In this document: piece after piece, positions 1 through 6,923 of the stretch
Position numbering within the stretch: the first letter of the stretch is position 1
How the letters are laid out: every line of letters begins with the position of its first letter
DNA from: Pseudomarimonas sp964350895
GTDB lineage: Bacteria; Pseudomonadota; Gammaproteobacteria; Xanthomonadales; Xanthomonadaceae
Assembly: GCA_964350895.1 (NCBI GenBank)
Contig: CAYGMG010000070.1
Location: 1-18,426, forward strand
DNA length: 18,426 bases
Direction: 5' to 3'
The notes under the pieces: generated by a model
What the model saw: only the letters and a program-made list of their open reading frames with translations
The model's database searches: none
What the model was told of the DNA's origin: nothing
Program-made: the position numbers and the translations under genes

Positions 1-1273
1 CATGCCGGCCTACAGCTACCACGGCTACGCGGCGACCGACCTGTACCGGATCGACCCGCGCTTTGGCAGTCACGACGAGTACCTCGGGATGGTGGCGGCG
101 GCGGCCGAACGCGGCATCGGGGTCATCCAGGACATCGTGCTCAACCACATCGGCAGCGAGCATCCGTGGATGGCCGACCCGCCGACCGCCGACTGGATCA
201 ACTTCGGCGGCCGCTTCTCGCCGACCAGCCATGTGCGCAGCACGGTGCAGGACCCCTACGCCGCCGAGGTCGATCGCCGGCAGTTCGCCGACGGCTGGTT
301 CGTTGCGACCATGCCCGACCTCAACCAGCGCCAGCCGCTGCTGGCCACCTACCTGATCCAGAACAGCCTGTGGTGGATCGAGGAGGCCGGACTGTCAGGC
401 ATCCGCGAAGACACTTATCCGTATGCCGATGCCGCCTTCCTCAGCGAATGGGGACGGCGGATCCGCGCCGAGTATCCGCGCTTCTCGATGGTCGGTGAGG
501 AATGGAGCCGCAATCCGGTGATCGTCAGCCACTGGCAGGCCGGCAGCGGACGCGCTGAGCATGCATCGCATACGCCGAGCATGATGGACTTCCCCCTGCA
601 CTACGCCCTGCTCGATGCGCTGGGCACGCCCGAGAGCCACGATGGGGGGTGGATCCGTCTTTACGAGATGCTGGCCAACGACGTGATCTACCCGGCGCCG
701 GAACAGCTGGTGTTGTTCGAAGGCAACCATGACACCTCGCGTTTGTTCTCACTGCTCGATGAGGACTTCGCCAGCTGGAAGCAGGCCATGGCCTTCGTGC
801 TGACCACCCGGCGCATCCCGCAGATCTTCTATGGCAGCGAACTGCTGATGACCAGCCCCAAGCAACGCAACGACGGCCTGCTGCGCAGCGATTTCCCCGG
901 TGGCTGGGCCGGCGATTCGGTAAGCGGCTTCAGCGGCAAGGGGCTTGGCGCGCAGCAGCGCGAAGCGCAGGAGTTTCTGCGTCGCCTTGCCAACTTCCGC
1001 CGCACCGCGCCGGCCCTGCATGAGGGCAGCCTGCTGCACTTCGCGCCGCAGGATGGCGTCTACGTCTATGTCCGCCGTCACCCGCAGCAGACCGTGCTGG
1101 TGGCGCTCAGCCGCAACTCCGAACCGGTGCAGCTTGATCTGGCACGTTTCGCACAGGCCCTTCCCGCCGCGCGTCGCGCAAGCGATGTGCTGTCCGGGCA
1201 GGCGAGCCAGCTCGGCGGACAGCTGGCGGTGCCTGCCAACGGGCTGCGGATACTCAGCCTGGCCGGACAGTAG
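1..1273 (+). CDS. GH13 alpha-amylase-family glycoside hydrolase (cyclomaltodextrinase/neopullulanase-like), N-terminus cut by window edge
   Basis: This is the C-terminal ~423 residues of a glycoside hydrolase family 13 enzyme that cleaves alpha-glucan or maltodextrin bonds. The reading frame is open to the left edge, so the Met codon at base 2 is probably internal. About 190 N-terminal residues (an N-terminal beta domain and the start of the TIM barrel) are inferred to be missing, from the ~600-residue length of Cyclo-malt_N-type relatives. The conserved GH13 regions are visible: DIVLNH (region I), GIREDTYPY with the Asp nucleophile (region II), VGEEW with the acid/base Glu (region III) and GNHD with the transition-state Asp (region IV). 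A C-terminal beta domain follows (VYVYVRR...TVLVALSRNS). The Glu just before the nucleophile Asp is less usual than Ile/Leu/Gln there. Substrate preference cannot be told from the sequence. The upstream neighbour is not in the window. Confidence 0.9.
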   Translation, partial: MPAYSYHGYAATDLYRIDPRFGSHDEYLGMVAAAAERGIGVIQDIVLNHIGSEHPWMADPPTADWINFGGRFSPTSHVRSTVQDPYAAEVDRRQFADGWFVATMPDLNQRQPLLATYLIQNSLWWIEEAGLSGIREDTYPYADAAFLSEWGRRIRAEYPRFSMVGEEWSRNPVIVSHWQAGSGRAEHASHTPSMMDFPLHYALLDALGTPESHDGGWIRLYEMLANDVIYPAPEQLVLFEGNHDTSRLFSLLDEDFASWKQAMAFVLTTRRIPQIFYGSELLMTSPKQRNDGLLRSDFPGGWAGDSVSGFSGKGLGAQQREAQEFLRRLANFRRTAPALHEGSLLHFAPQDGVYVYVRRHPQQTVLVALSRNSEPVQLDLARFAQALPAARRASDVLSGQASQLGGQLAVPANGLRILSLAGQ

Positions 1274-1330
1274 GCGCAACCCCGCGCGCCGCAAGTGGTG
1301 GGACGTCTACGGGTTTTCACCGAGCCGGGT

Positions 1331-1336
1331 TAGATT
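1331..1336 (+). promoter_or_regulatory. Possible -10 element (TAGATT) for the PAS-GAF-GGDEF gene
   Basis: TAGATT matches the sigma70 -10 consensus at four of six positions and lies 27 nt before the ATG at 1364, giving a predicted start of transcription near 1343. No convincing -35 hexamer is seen 16-18 bp upstream. Confidence 0.25.
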
Positions 1337-1363
1337 AGCGTTTTACGGTGCGGCTGGGCCTGC

Positions 1364-2677
1364 ATGTCCGAGCGTCTGGAACTGAGCGAATTCCTCGATC
1401 TGCTGCTCGACGCGGTCTGCGCGGTCGATCGTGAGGGCCGCTTCGTCTACGTCAATGCAGCAGTCGAGAGGCTGTTCGGCTACCGCCCCGAGGAGCTGGT
1501 CGGCCGCGAGATGATCCAGCTGGTAGCGCCGGAGGACCGCGAGCGGACTCTGGCCACCGCGGCGCGGGTGCTCGGCGGCGAGGCGGTCGCGCATTTCGAG
1601 AACCACTACCTGCATCGCGACGGCCACCGGATTCCAATCATGTGGACGGCGCGCTGGTCAGAGCGGCACCAGCTGCGCATCGCAGTGGCCCGCGACGTCA
1701 GCGCCAAGCGTCGCAGCGAGCGCAGCCAGCAGGCGGTTGATGCGATCTCCGAGGCGGTCCACGAGGCGCGTGACCTGCCCGGGCTGATCGGCCTGATCCA
1801 CGCCATCATCGAGGGACTGCTGCCGGCCAGCCGGCTGGCCCTTGCCCTGTTCGACGAGTCCCGTCAGCCGCTGCGCTACCTTTTCGACTCAGGCGACGCA
1901 CGCAGCGACGCCGAGGCGAAGTTGGAGCGGGCGCTGTGCGAGCAGGCCTGCGCCGACGGCGACGGAATCCGGCATGACATCTCGGTCCAGGAGACGGTCG
2001 CTGGTAGCTGGCTATGCGTGCCGTTGGGCGGACCACGCGGGACCATCGGCTGTCTCTGGCTCTCGCGCAGCGCTGCCGAGCCCGGCTTCAACGACGCCGA
2101 CCTCGAACTTCTGCGCTATGTCTCCCATCAGGTTGCCGCGGCGATCGAGCGCAAGCGCCTGCAAGAGAGCCTGCAGCGCATGGCGCACCACGACCTGCTC
2201 ACCGGCCTGCCCAATCGCGGCCTGCTGCACGACCGACTGGGCATGGCCATCGCCCGAGCCAAGCGCACCGACAGGCGTTGCGCCCTGCTCTATATCGATC
2301 TCGATGGCTTCAAGCAGATCAATGATCAGGGCGGCCACGCCGCTGGCGACACGGTGCTCTGCGCCGTGGCGGCGCGATTGCTCTTGGCACTGCGCGCCAG
2401 CGATACCGTTGCGAGAATCGGTGGCGACGAATTCGTGGTGCTGATGGAGGACCTCGGCGAGCCCTGCGCAGCGGATCGCCTGGTCGACACTGTCCGCCGT
2501 GCCTTGAGCCATGAGCTGCCCGGGCAGCCGCCCCTGCCCTGCGCCGCGAGCATTGGCCTGGCCCTGTTTCCCGAGCACGGCGAGGATGCGGATGCCCTGC
2601 TGCAGCATGCCGATCGCGCGATGTATGCAAGCAAGCGCGCACGTCCGGGCTTTGCCAGCTCCGACTGCCCCGCCTGA
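1364..2677 (+). CDS. PAS-GAF-GGDEF diguanylate cyclase
   Basis: A 437-residue cytoplasmic signalling protein that should make cyclic di-GMP from two GTP. There is no signal peptide or membrane segment. Residues ~5-115 form a PAS domain (GRFVYVNAAVERLFGY, VGREMIQLV), residues ~130-262 a GAF-type domain and residues ~275-430 a GGDEF domain. The active-site signature GGDEF is intact at 353-357. An RxxD allosteric inhibition site (RASD, 344-347) sits exactly five residues before it, so product inhibition is expected. Metal/GTP-binding features (DLDGFKQIND, GHAAGD) are present. No EAL or HD-GYP domain is attached. The ligand sensed by PAS or GAF is unknown. Translation is assumed to start at ATG 1364, although the ribosome binding site is weak. 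The gene stands alone, 90 nt after the amylase-type gene and convergent with the next gene. Confidence 0.93.
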   Translation: MSERLELSEFLDLLLDAVCAVDREGRFVYVNAAVERLFGYRPEELVGREMIQLVAPEDRERTLATAARVLGGEAVAHFENHYLHRDGHRIPIMWTARWSERHQLRIAVARDVSAKRRSERSQQAVDAISEAVHEARDLPGLIGLIHAIIEGLLPASRLALALFDESRQPLRYLFDSGDARSDAEAKLERALCEQACADGDGIRHDISVQETVAGSWLCVPLGGPRGTIGCLWLSRSAAEPGFNDADLELLRYVSHQVAAAIERKRLQESLQRMAHHDLLTGLPNRGLLHDRLGMAIARAKRTDRRCALLYIDLDGFKQINDQGGHAAGDTVLCAVAARLLLALRASDTVARIGGDEFVVLMEDLGEPCAADRLVDTVRRALSHELPGQPPLPCAASIGLALFPEHGEDADALLQHADRAMYASKRARPGFASSDCPA

Positions 2678-2688
2678 GCGCGCAACCC

Positions 2689-2724
2689 GCGCTGCCGGGC
2701 GCAGACTGCGGCCGCCCGCAGCGC
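2689..2724. terminator. Hairpin between two convergent genes
   Basis: GCGCTG-C-CGGGCG pairs with CGCCCG-CAGCGC, giving a 12-bp GC-rich stem with one bulged C. It lies between the stops of the GGDEF gene (2677) and the minus-strand TonB-domain gene (2756), so it could end transcription from both sides. No T-run follows on either strand, so it is not a classical intrinsic terminator. Confidence 0.4.
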
Positions 2725-2755
2725 CGGGCGCACCGCGCCGACGACGGGTCGCGAC

Positions 2756-3892
2756 TCAGCCTTCGAGGCGGAAGTCGACCCGGCGGTCGACCGCGTGGCT
2801 CTGCCCCGAGGCCTCGAATCGCCAGCGCTTGGCCGCGCTGACCGCCTCGCGATCAAAAATGCCTTCCGGCTCGGAGGCAATGACCTCGACCTCGTCGACG
2901 CGGCCGTCGGCTTCGACGCGCAGGCGCAGGGATACCCAGCCTTCGATCTTGGCGCGCAGCGCACGGGTGGGATAGCGCGGCGCGCTGCTGCTGAGCAGCC
3001 TTGGCGCGGCGACCGCGGGCGCCGCCGGCTCCGGCTGTGCGGCCGGCGCGGCGGGCGCGGCGGGCGCCTGCGGCGGCTCGGCGACCGCCGCAATCGGCTG
3101 TTCCGGAGCTGCGGCAGCCGGAACAGCCGGGGGCGCCGGTCGCGCTTCGGGCGCCGCCGGTTGGGCCAGCGGCGCAGCAGCGACAGGCGCGCCTGCCGAC
3201 GCGCTGCTGGCAGGAGTCTGCGCCGCCGGACGCGCGGCAAGCGGCGCCGCTGGCGGGGTGGATGGCGCAGCGGGCGCGGCAACGCTGGGCGCTGCCGCGG
3301 CAAGACGTTCGGCGCGCGCGCTGCTGCGCTGCAGCTGCTGGCGCAGGCTGCTCAGCGAGGCCGACTCCGGGCGCAGCTGCTCAAGCAGACCCAGCACGCG
3401 GCCGGCATCCTCCAGCTCGCCATTGCGGATGGCCTGGTCGACGAAGACCCGGCCGTAGGGAAACAGGTCGTTGATCGCCACCAGCGCCTGGTTGGCGACG
3501 CCGCCGTCGCCCACGCTGTCCATCAGGCGGCGGTTGCGGCGTTCCTTGGCGTTGGGATCGGCCACCTCGTCGCGCGCTGCCTGCTTGGCGGCAACGAAGA
3601 GTTCCAGCGCGCTGTCGCCGGCGGGCAGGAACAGCCGGTCGGCTGCCAGCGCCGCATTAGCGGCCTCAAGCAGCTCGGCGGCCGAGCGCTCTGGCGCAGG
3701 CGCTGCAGCAGCTGTCGGCGACTCGCTGGCCACGCTGACCGGCGTCGCGGGGGCCGCGTCGCCGGTCGCCGTGGGCGGCGCCTCTTCACTCCCACAGCCA
3801 GTCAGCAGCATGCCGGCAACTAGCATCCCGACCACGCGAAAACTTCCGCTGGCCCTTGCACCCGCAACGGGCCATGGCGATCCCCAGAACAT
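2756..3892 (-). CDS. Lipoprotein with helical repeat domain and TonB C-terminal domain
   Basis: A 378-residue protein. I start it at the ATG at 3892 rather than the longer open frame, because an AGGGGAAG ribosome binding site lies just upstream and a lipoprotein signal follows (hydrophobic stretch, lipobox LTGC, Cys33). The residue after the Cys is Gly, not Asp, so outer-membrane sorting is expected. Residues ~70-196 are helical and TPR-like (AANAALAADRLFLPAGDSA, ...ELEDAGRVLGLLEQLRP). Residues ~197-297 are an Ala/Pro-rich spacer. Residues ~298-378 match a TonB C-terminal domain (PRYP, GWVSLRLRV, G.VDEVEVIASEPEGIFDREAV, WRF). Canonical TonB is anchored by an inner-membrane helix, so this lipid-anchored layout differs. 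Whether it energises a receptor or merely uses the fold for periplasmic binding is unknown. It is divergent from the DUF805 gene. Confidence 0.85.
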   Translation of the reverse strand: MFWGSPWPVAGARASGSFRVVGMLVAGMLLTGCGSEEAPPTATGDAAPATPVSVASESPTAAAAPAPERSAAELLEAANAALAADRLFLPAGDSALELFVAAKQAARDEVADPNAKERRNRRLMDSVGDGGVANQALVAINDLFPYGRVFVDQAIRNGELEDAGRVLGLLEQLRPESASLSSLRQQLQRSSARAERLAAAAPSVAAPAAPSTPPAAPLAARPAAQTPASSASAGAPVAAAPLAQPAAPEARPAPPAVPAAAAPEQPIAAVAEPPQAPAAPAAPAAQPEPAAPAVAAPRLLSSSAPRYPTRALRAKIEGWVSLRLRVEADGRVDEVEVIASEPEGIFDREAVSAAKRWRFEASGQSHAVDRRVDFRLEG

Positions 3893-4052
3893 ACGCTTCC
3901 CCTGTTTTCCAGCTCCCCTGGCCCGGGTCCCATGCCGCGAGCGATCGAAGCATAGCGCGCTGACTGCGCCCGCACCGCCAAGCACCGCACGGTTGCGGCG
4001 CCGCGGCAAGCGTGGCTGAATGGGCGCGGGGTCCAACCAAGGGGAGTGCGAC
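3893..4052. promoter_or_regulatory. Divergent intergenic region between TonB-domain lipoprotein and DUF805 genes
   Basis: About 160 bp separate the two divergent starts, so promoters for both genes should lie here. On the minus strand TATGCT (bases 3954-3949) resembles a -10 element for the lipoprotein gene; no clear -35 was found. I saw no convincing promoter for the plus-strand gene. Confidence 0.3.
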
Positions 4053-4418
4053 ATGAACTGGTATCTGGCCGTTCTGAAGCAGTACGCCGTATTCAGCGGG
4101 CGCGCGCGGCGCAAGGAATATTGGTTTTTCGTCCTGTTCAACATCATCGTCAGTCTGATACTCGGGCTCGTCGACAATGCGACCGGCATGGTGACCGACG
4201 GTGGCGCCGGCGTCCTCGGCACCATCTACGGCCTGGCCGTGCTGCTGCCGGCGATCGGCGTCAGCATCCGTCGCCTGCACGACACCGGCCGCAGCGGCTG
4301 GTGGCTGCTGATCGCCTTCGTACCGCTGATCGGCTTGATCGTGCTGCTGGTGTTCTTCGTCCTCGAGGGCGAGCCGGGCAGCAACGAGTACGGTCCGAAT
4401 CCGAAGCTGATCGCCTGA
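4053..4418 (+). CDS. DUF805 family small inner-membrane protein
   Basis: A 121-residue membrane protein. The start is set at the ATG at 4053, where AAGGGGAG is well spaced upstream and the family's usual N-terminus (MNWYLAVLKQYAVFSGRARRKEYW) begins. A longer in-frame extension to 4020 lacks these signs. Three hydrophobic segments are visible (roughly residues 25-42, 52-70 and 83-103). Family hallmarks are SGRARRKEYWFF, the polar loop RRLHDTGRSGWW between helices, and the C-terminal NEYGPNP. The biochemical role of DUF805 proteins is not established. A strong hairpin follows the stop, so it is probably a single-gene unit. Confidence 0.9.
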   Translation: MNWYLAVLKQYAVFSGRARRKEYWFFVLFNIIVSLILGLVDNATGMVTDGGAGVLGTIYGLAVLLPAIGVSIRRLHDTGRSGWWLLIAFVPLIGLIVLLVFFVLEGEPGSNEYGPNPKLIA

Positions 4419-4419
4419 G

Positions 4420-4455
4420 CGCGGCTGGCGGGCGCTCCGGCGACCCGCCAGCGCG
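4420..4455 (+). terminator. Hairpin after the DUF805 gene
   Basis: CTGGCGGG (4425-4432) pairs perfectly with CCCGCCAG (4444-4451), and the stem extends by CGCG/CGCG around one bulged G. It starts two bases after the TGA of the DUF805 gene. No T-run follows, so Rho-independent termination is likely but not certain. Confidence 0.5.
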
Positions 4456-4529
4456 GATTCACGTCGAACTGTTCTCCGCGCGCGCATGCTCGGAGCGGTG
4501 TCTTATTGACTTATCGCAAGGCCCTATAC

Positions 4530-5501
4530 ATGACGCTTCCCCGACGTTTGATCGCCGCATCGCTTGGCCTCTTGCTGACCGTTCCGCTGGCCGCCCAGGA
4601 CCAGCCCGAGGTCAACATCACGCGCACCGAGCTGGGCCACGGCCTGTTCATGCTGCAAGGCCAGGGCGGCAACATCGGCGTCTCGATCGGCGATGACGGG
4701 GTGATCCTGGTCGACGACCAGTTCGCCCCGCTGACCCCGAAGATCGAGGCATCGATCCGTGAGGTCTCGGCGGCGCCGATCCGCTTCGTGCTCAACACCC
4801 ACTGGCACTTCGACCACACCGGTGGCAACGAGAACCTCGGCAAGGCCGGTGCGGTCATCGTCGCCCACCACAAGGTGCGTACGCGCATGGAAGCGGGCGG
4901 TCTGATGGAAGCTTTCAACCGCCAGGTCGAGCCGGCACCCGGCGTTGCCCTGCCGGTAGTCACCTTCGGTGTTGACCTGCAGCTGCACCTCAATGGCCTG
5001 CGCATGGAGGCCCACCACGTCAGCGCCGCTCACACCGATGGCGATGCCTTCGTCTGGTGGCCCGAGGCCAACGTGCTGCACGCCGGCGATCTGTACTTCA
5101 ACGGCTTCTACCCGGTGATCGACTGGGGCAGCGGCGGGCATATCGACGGCATGGTCGCCGCGGTCGACCGCATGCTTGGGCTGATCAACGCGCAGACCAA
5201 GGTGGTGCCAGGGCACGGCGGACTGTCCAACCGCGCTGAGCTGCAAGCCTACCGGGACATGCTGGCCACGGTGGCTGGATCGATGAACGAGATGGTGGCG
5301 GCGGGCAAGACCCTGGCCGAAGTCCAGACGGCAAAGCCGACGGCGGCCTTCGACGCGCAGTGGGGCAACGGTTTCCTGAAGATCGAGCCGTGGGTCGAGA
5401 TGGTCTACCACGGGGTGAAGCGCAAGCAGACCGGTGCAGCCCCGGCTGGCGCCGCGTCGCATTCGCACGACGCCACCCAGGACCATGGCCACGAGCACTG
5501 A
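4530..5501 (+). CDS. Exported metallo-beta-lactamase-fold hydrolase
   Basis: A 323-residue zinc hydrolase of the metallo-beta-lactamase superfamily. The ATG at 4530 is chosen because AAGG lies 8 nt upstream and a signal peptide follows directly (MTLPRRLIAASLGLLLTVPL, cleavage near AAQ). A TTG at 4506 is a weaker alternative. The metal-binding set is complete: H91-W-H93-F-D95-H96, H168 (AAHTDGD), D187 (HAGD) and H229 (PGHG). It should therefore be a periplasmic dinuclear zinc enzyme, but the substrate cannot be inferred; the sequence is not a diagnostic antibiotic-hydrolysing class B enzyme. The C-terminus is rich in His and Asp (SHSHDATQDHGHEH), possibly a metal-loading tail. Its last 17 bases overlap the next gene, suggesting translational coupling. 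Confidence 0.88.
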   Translation: MTLPRRLIAASLGLLLTVPLAAQDQPEVNITRTELGHGLFMLQGQGGNIGVSIGDDGVILVDDQFAPLTPKIEASIREVSAAPIRFVLNTHWHFDHTGGNENLGKAGAVIVAHHKVRTRMEAGGLMEAFNRQVEPAPGVALPVVTFGVDLQLHLNGLRMEAHHVSAAHTDGDAFVWWPEANVLHAGDLYFNGFYPVIDWGSGGHIDGMVAAVDRMLGLINAQTKVVPGHGGLSNRAELQAYRDMLATVAGSMNEMVAAGKTLAEVQTAKPTAAFDAQWGNGFLKIEPWVEMVYHGVKRKQTGAAPAGAASHSHDATQDHGHEH

Positions 5502-6267
5502 GTCCGGCGTGATCACGTCGCTGGATGGGGTATGCGCCCTGGTCACCGGCGCCAGCCACGGCGTCGGCGCCGAAGTGGCCCGCTACTTCGTCCACAGCGG
5601 CGCCGAGGTGGTCATGCATGCCGGCCAGGACCGGACGCGGGCCGAGCAGCTTGCGCAGGCACTGGGCCCGCGGGCTCTAGGCGTGCTGCAGGCCGATCTC
5701 GCTGTACCGCATGCGGGAAGCGAGTTGTTCGCACGAGCCGATGCCCTGGCCGGTGGACGCTTGAACGTGGTGATCAACAACGCCGGGATCTTCATCGACA
5801 GCCGCATCCATGACGACGACGACGCCTGGTCGGACGCCTGGCAGCGCACCCTGCAGGTCAACCTGCAGGCCGTGGCCGACATCAGCCGGGCGGCGGTCAA
5901 CGCCTTCCGCCCGCGCGGTGGCGGCGCCCTGATCGCGATCACCAGCCGCGCCGGGCATCGCGGCGACGATGCCGACCACGCTGCCTACGCGGCGAGCAAG
6001 GGCGGCGTGCTGGCCCTGACCAAGACCCTGGCGCGCGGCTTTGGTCGCGAGGGCATCCTCGCCTACGCCATCGCTCCCGGCTGGGTGGACACCCGGATGG
6101 CCCCGCAGGACGCCGCTGGCCGCGAACGCGCGGCACAGGAGATTCCGCTGGGCCGCATGGCCAGCACGGCCGAGATCGCTGCTGCCTGCGCCTTTCTTGC
6201 CAGCGGCGCCTGTCCCAGCGCCACCGGCAGCTGCCTCGACATCAATGGTGCCAGCTACGTACGCTGA
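5485..6267 (+). CDS. SDR family NAD(P)-dependent oxidoreductase
   Basis: A 260-residue classical short-chain dehydrogenase/reductase, similar in layout to FabG-type 3-oxoacyl reductases. It has the nucleotide-binding TGASHGVG (21-28), the structural NNAG (98-101), and catalytic Ser154, Tyr168 and Lys172 (YAASK). The C-terminal PGWVDTRM and the end CLDINGASYVR are also typical. The ATG at 5485 lies inside the preceding hydrolase gene (17-nt overlap, different frame); an in-frame GTG at 5509 would avoid the overlap but has no better ribosome binding site. The substrate is unknown. Coupling to an exported hydrolase is curious, as this enzyme is cytosolic. A strong hairpin follows. Confidence 0.9.
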   Translation: MATSTESGVITSLDGVCALVTGASHGVGAEVARYFVHSGAEVVMHAGQDRTRAEQLAQALGPRALGVLQADLAVPHAGSELFARADALAGGRLNVVINNAGIFIDSRIHDDDDAWSDAWQRTLQVNLQAVADISRAAVNAFRPRGGGALIAITSRAGHRGDDADHAAYAASKGGVLALTKTLARGFGREGILAYAIAPGWVDTRMAPQDAAGRERAAQEIPLGRMASTAEIAAACAFLASGACPSATGSCLDINGASYVR

Positions 6268-6285
6268 ACATGCCGCTTGCGCGGG

Positions 6286-6340
6286 CTGCCAGACCGGCAG
6301 GCGGCCGGCAGCCCCCGGGCCTGCCGGTCTTTCCTGGCAG
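6286..6340 (+). terminator. Long hairpin after the SDR gene
   Basis: AGACCGGCAGGC (6291-6302) pairs perfectly with GCCTGCCGGTCT (6319-6330). Outer arms CTGCCAG (6286-6292) and CTGGCAG (6334-6340) can also pair. A short TTT follows the inner stem. This looks like the transcriptional end of the hydrolase-SDR pair and separates it from the cytidine deaminase gene. Confidence 0.6.
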
Positions 6341-6384
6341 GCAAAGCCCGAGCGCACTGGGTGCACTGCGCCAGGAGATCGATC

Positions 6385-6777
6385 ATGGACGAACTGACCC
6401 TGATGGCCGAGGCGGCGCTGCGCAACAGTCACGCGCCCTACTCGCGGTTTCACGTCGGCGCGGCCCTGCGCAGCGCCAGCGGGCGCACCTACGCCGGCTG
6501 CAACGTGGAGTGCGCGGCCTATCCACTGGGCAGCTGCGCCGAGCGCGGCGCGATCGCCGCCGCCGTGCTGGCCGAAGGGCCGTCCCTGCGCATCGAGGAG
6601 GTCAAGGTTGTGGCCCGCGATGCCGAAGGCCTGCTGCGCCCTGCCCCACCCTGCGGCGCTTGTCGCCAGCTGATCATGGAGTTGGGTGGCAATGCCCAGG
6701 TGAGCTTCCTCGCACCCGACGGGCAGGAGCAGCAGTGGGCGATCAGGGACCTGCTGCCGGCGGCCTTCGACCTGTGA
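6385..6777 (+). CDS. cdd: Cytidine deaminase
   Basis: A 130-residue enzyme of the small homotetrameric cytidine deaminase type, which converts cytidine and deoxycytidine to uridine and deoxyuridine in pyrimidine salvage. The start at 6385 has an AGGAG ribosome binding site 7 nt upstream and gives the usual N-terminus (MDELTLMAEAALRNSHAPYS). Substrate residues are in GCNVE (38-42). The zinc site is complete: C51-A-E53 with the proton-shuttling Glu, and PPCGACRQ with C90 and C93. Length is that of the short family (~130), not the ~294-residue E. coli Cdd. The gene lies after the hairpin and so probably has its own promoter. Confidence 0.95.
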   Translation: MDELTLMAEAALRNSHAPYSRFHVGAALRSASGRTYAGCNVECAAYPLGSCAERGAIAAAVLAEGPSLRIEEVKVVARDAEGLLRPAPPCGACRQLIMELGGNAQVSFLAPDGQEQQWAIRDLLPAAFDL

Positions 6778-6792
6778 CAAGGCCGAGGACGG

Positions 6793-6821
6793 CTGGCACA
6801 AGCCGCCGATCAGGATAGACT
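6793..6821 (+). promoter_or_regulatory. Predicted sigma70-type promoter of the 7TMR-DISM-GGDEF gene
   Basis: CTGGCA (6793-6798) and TAGACT (6816-6821) each match four of six consensus bases and are separated by 17 bp. The expected start of transcription is about base 6828, which is the A of an ATG. The transcript may therefore be leaderless and begin with the short upstream ORF. Confidence 0.45.
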
Positions 6822-6827
6822 GCGGCC

Positions 6828-6923
6828 ATGCCACCGCGCGCTGGCCATAAGACCCTGGGCAAGGCACGGCGGCCGGTGCAAGGCGAATGCCTGCAGCATG
6901 CCGCCCGCGCAGGAGGACCATGA
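6828..6923 (+). CDS. Possible 31-residue leader ORF coupled to the diguanylate cyclase gene
   Basis: An ATG at 6828 lies six bases after a TAGACT -10 element and opens a 31-codon frame (starting MPPRAGHKTLGKARRP) that stops with TGA at 6921-6923. That stop overlaps the ATG of the downstream cyclase gene as ATGA. The last codons (GCA GGA GGA) contain the AGGAGG ribosome binding site of the cyclase gene. No known peptide is recognised, and Arg/Lys/Pro content is high. It may only serve translational coupling, or it may be chance; frames of this size are common in GC-rich DNA. The promoter spacing and exact ATGA overlap argue for a role. Confidence 0.35.
   Translation: MPPRAGHKTLGKARRPVQGECLQHAARAGGP

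Noticed and set aside
2795..3823. 342-codon open frame opposite the TonB-domain lipoprotein
   Set aside because: Arg/Gly-rich shadow of the Ala/Pro-rich linker; the minus-strand frame has a lipobox, ribosome binding site and TonB domain.
3893..4225. N-terminal extension of the TonB-domain gene up to 4225
   Set aside because: It would overlap the divergent DUF805 gene and hide the lipoprotein signal; the start at 3892 has a good ribosome binding site.
4530..5501. Antibiotic-resistance metallo-beta-lactamase
   Set aside because: The zinc ligands fit the superfamily, but nothing specific to class B beta-lactamases is visible, so a resistance claim is not supported.
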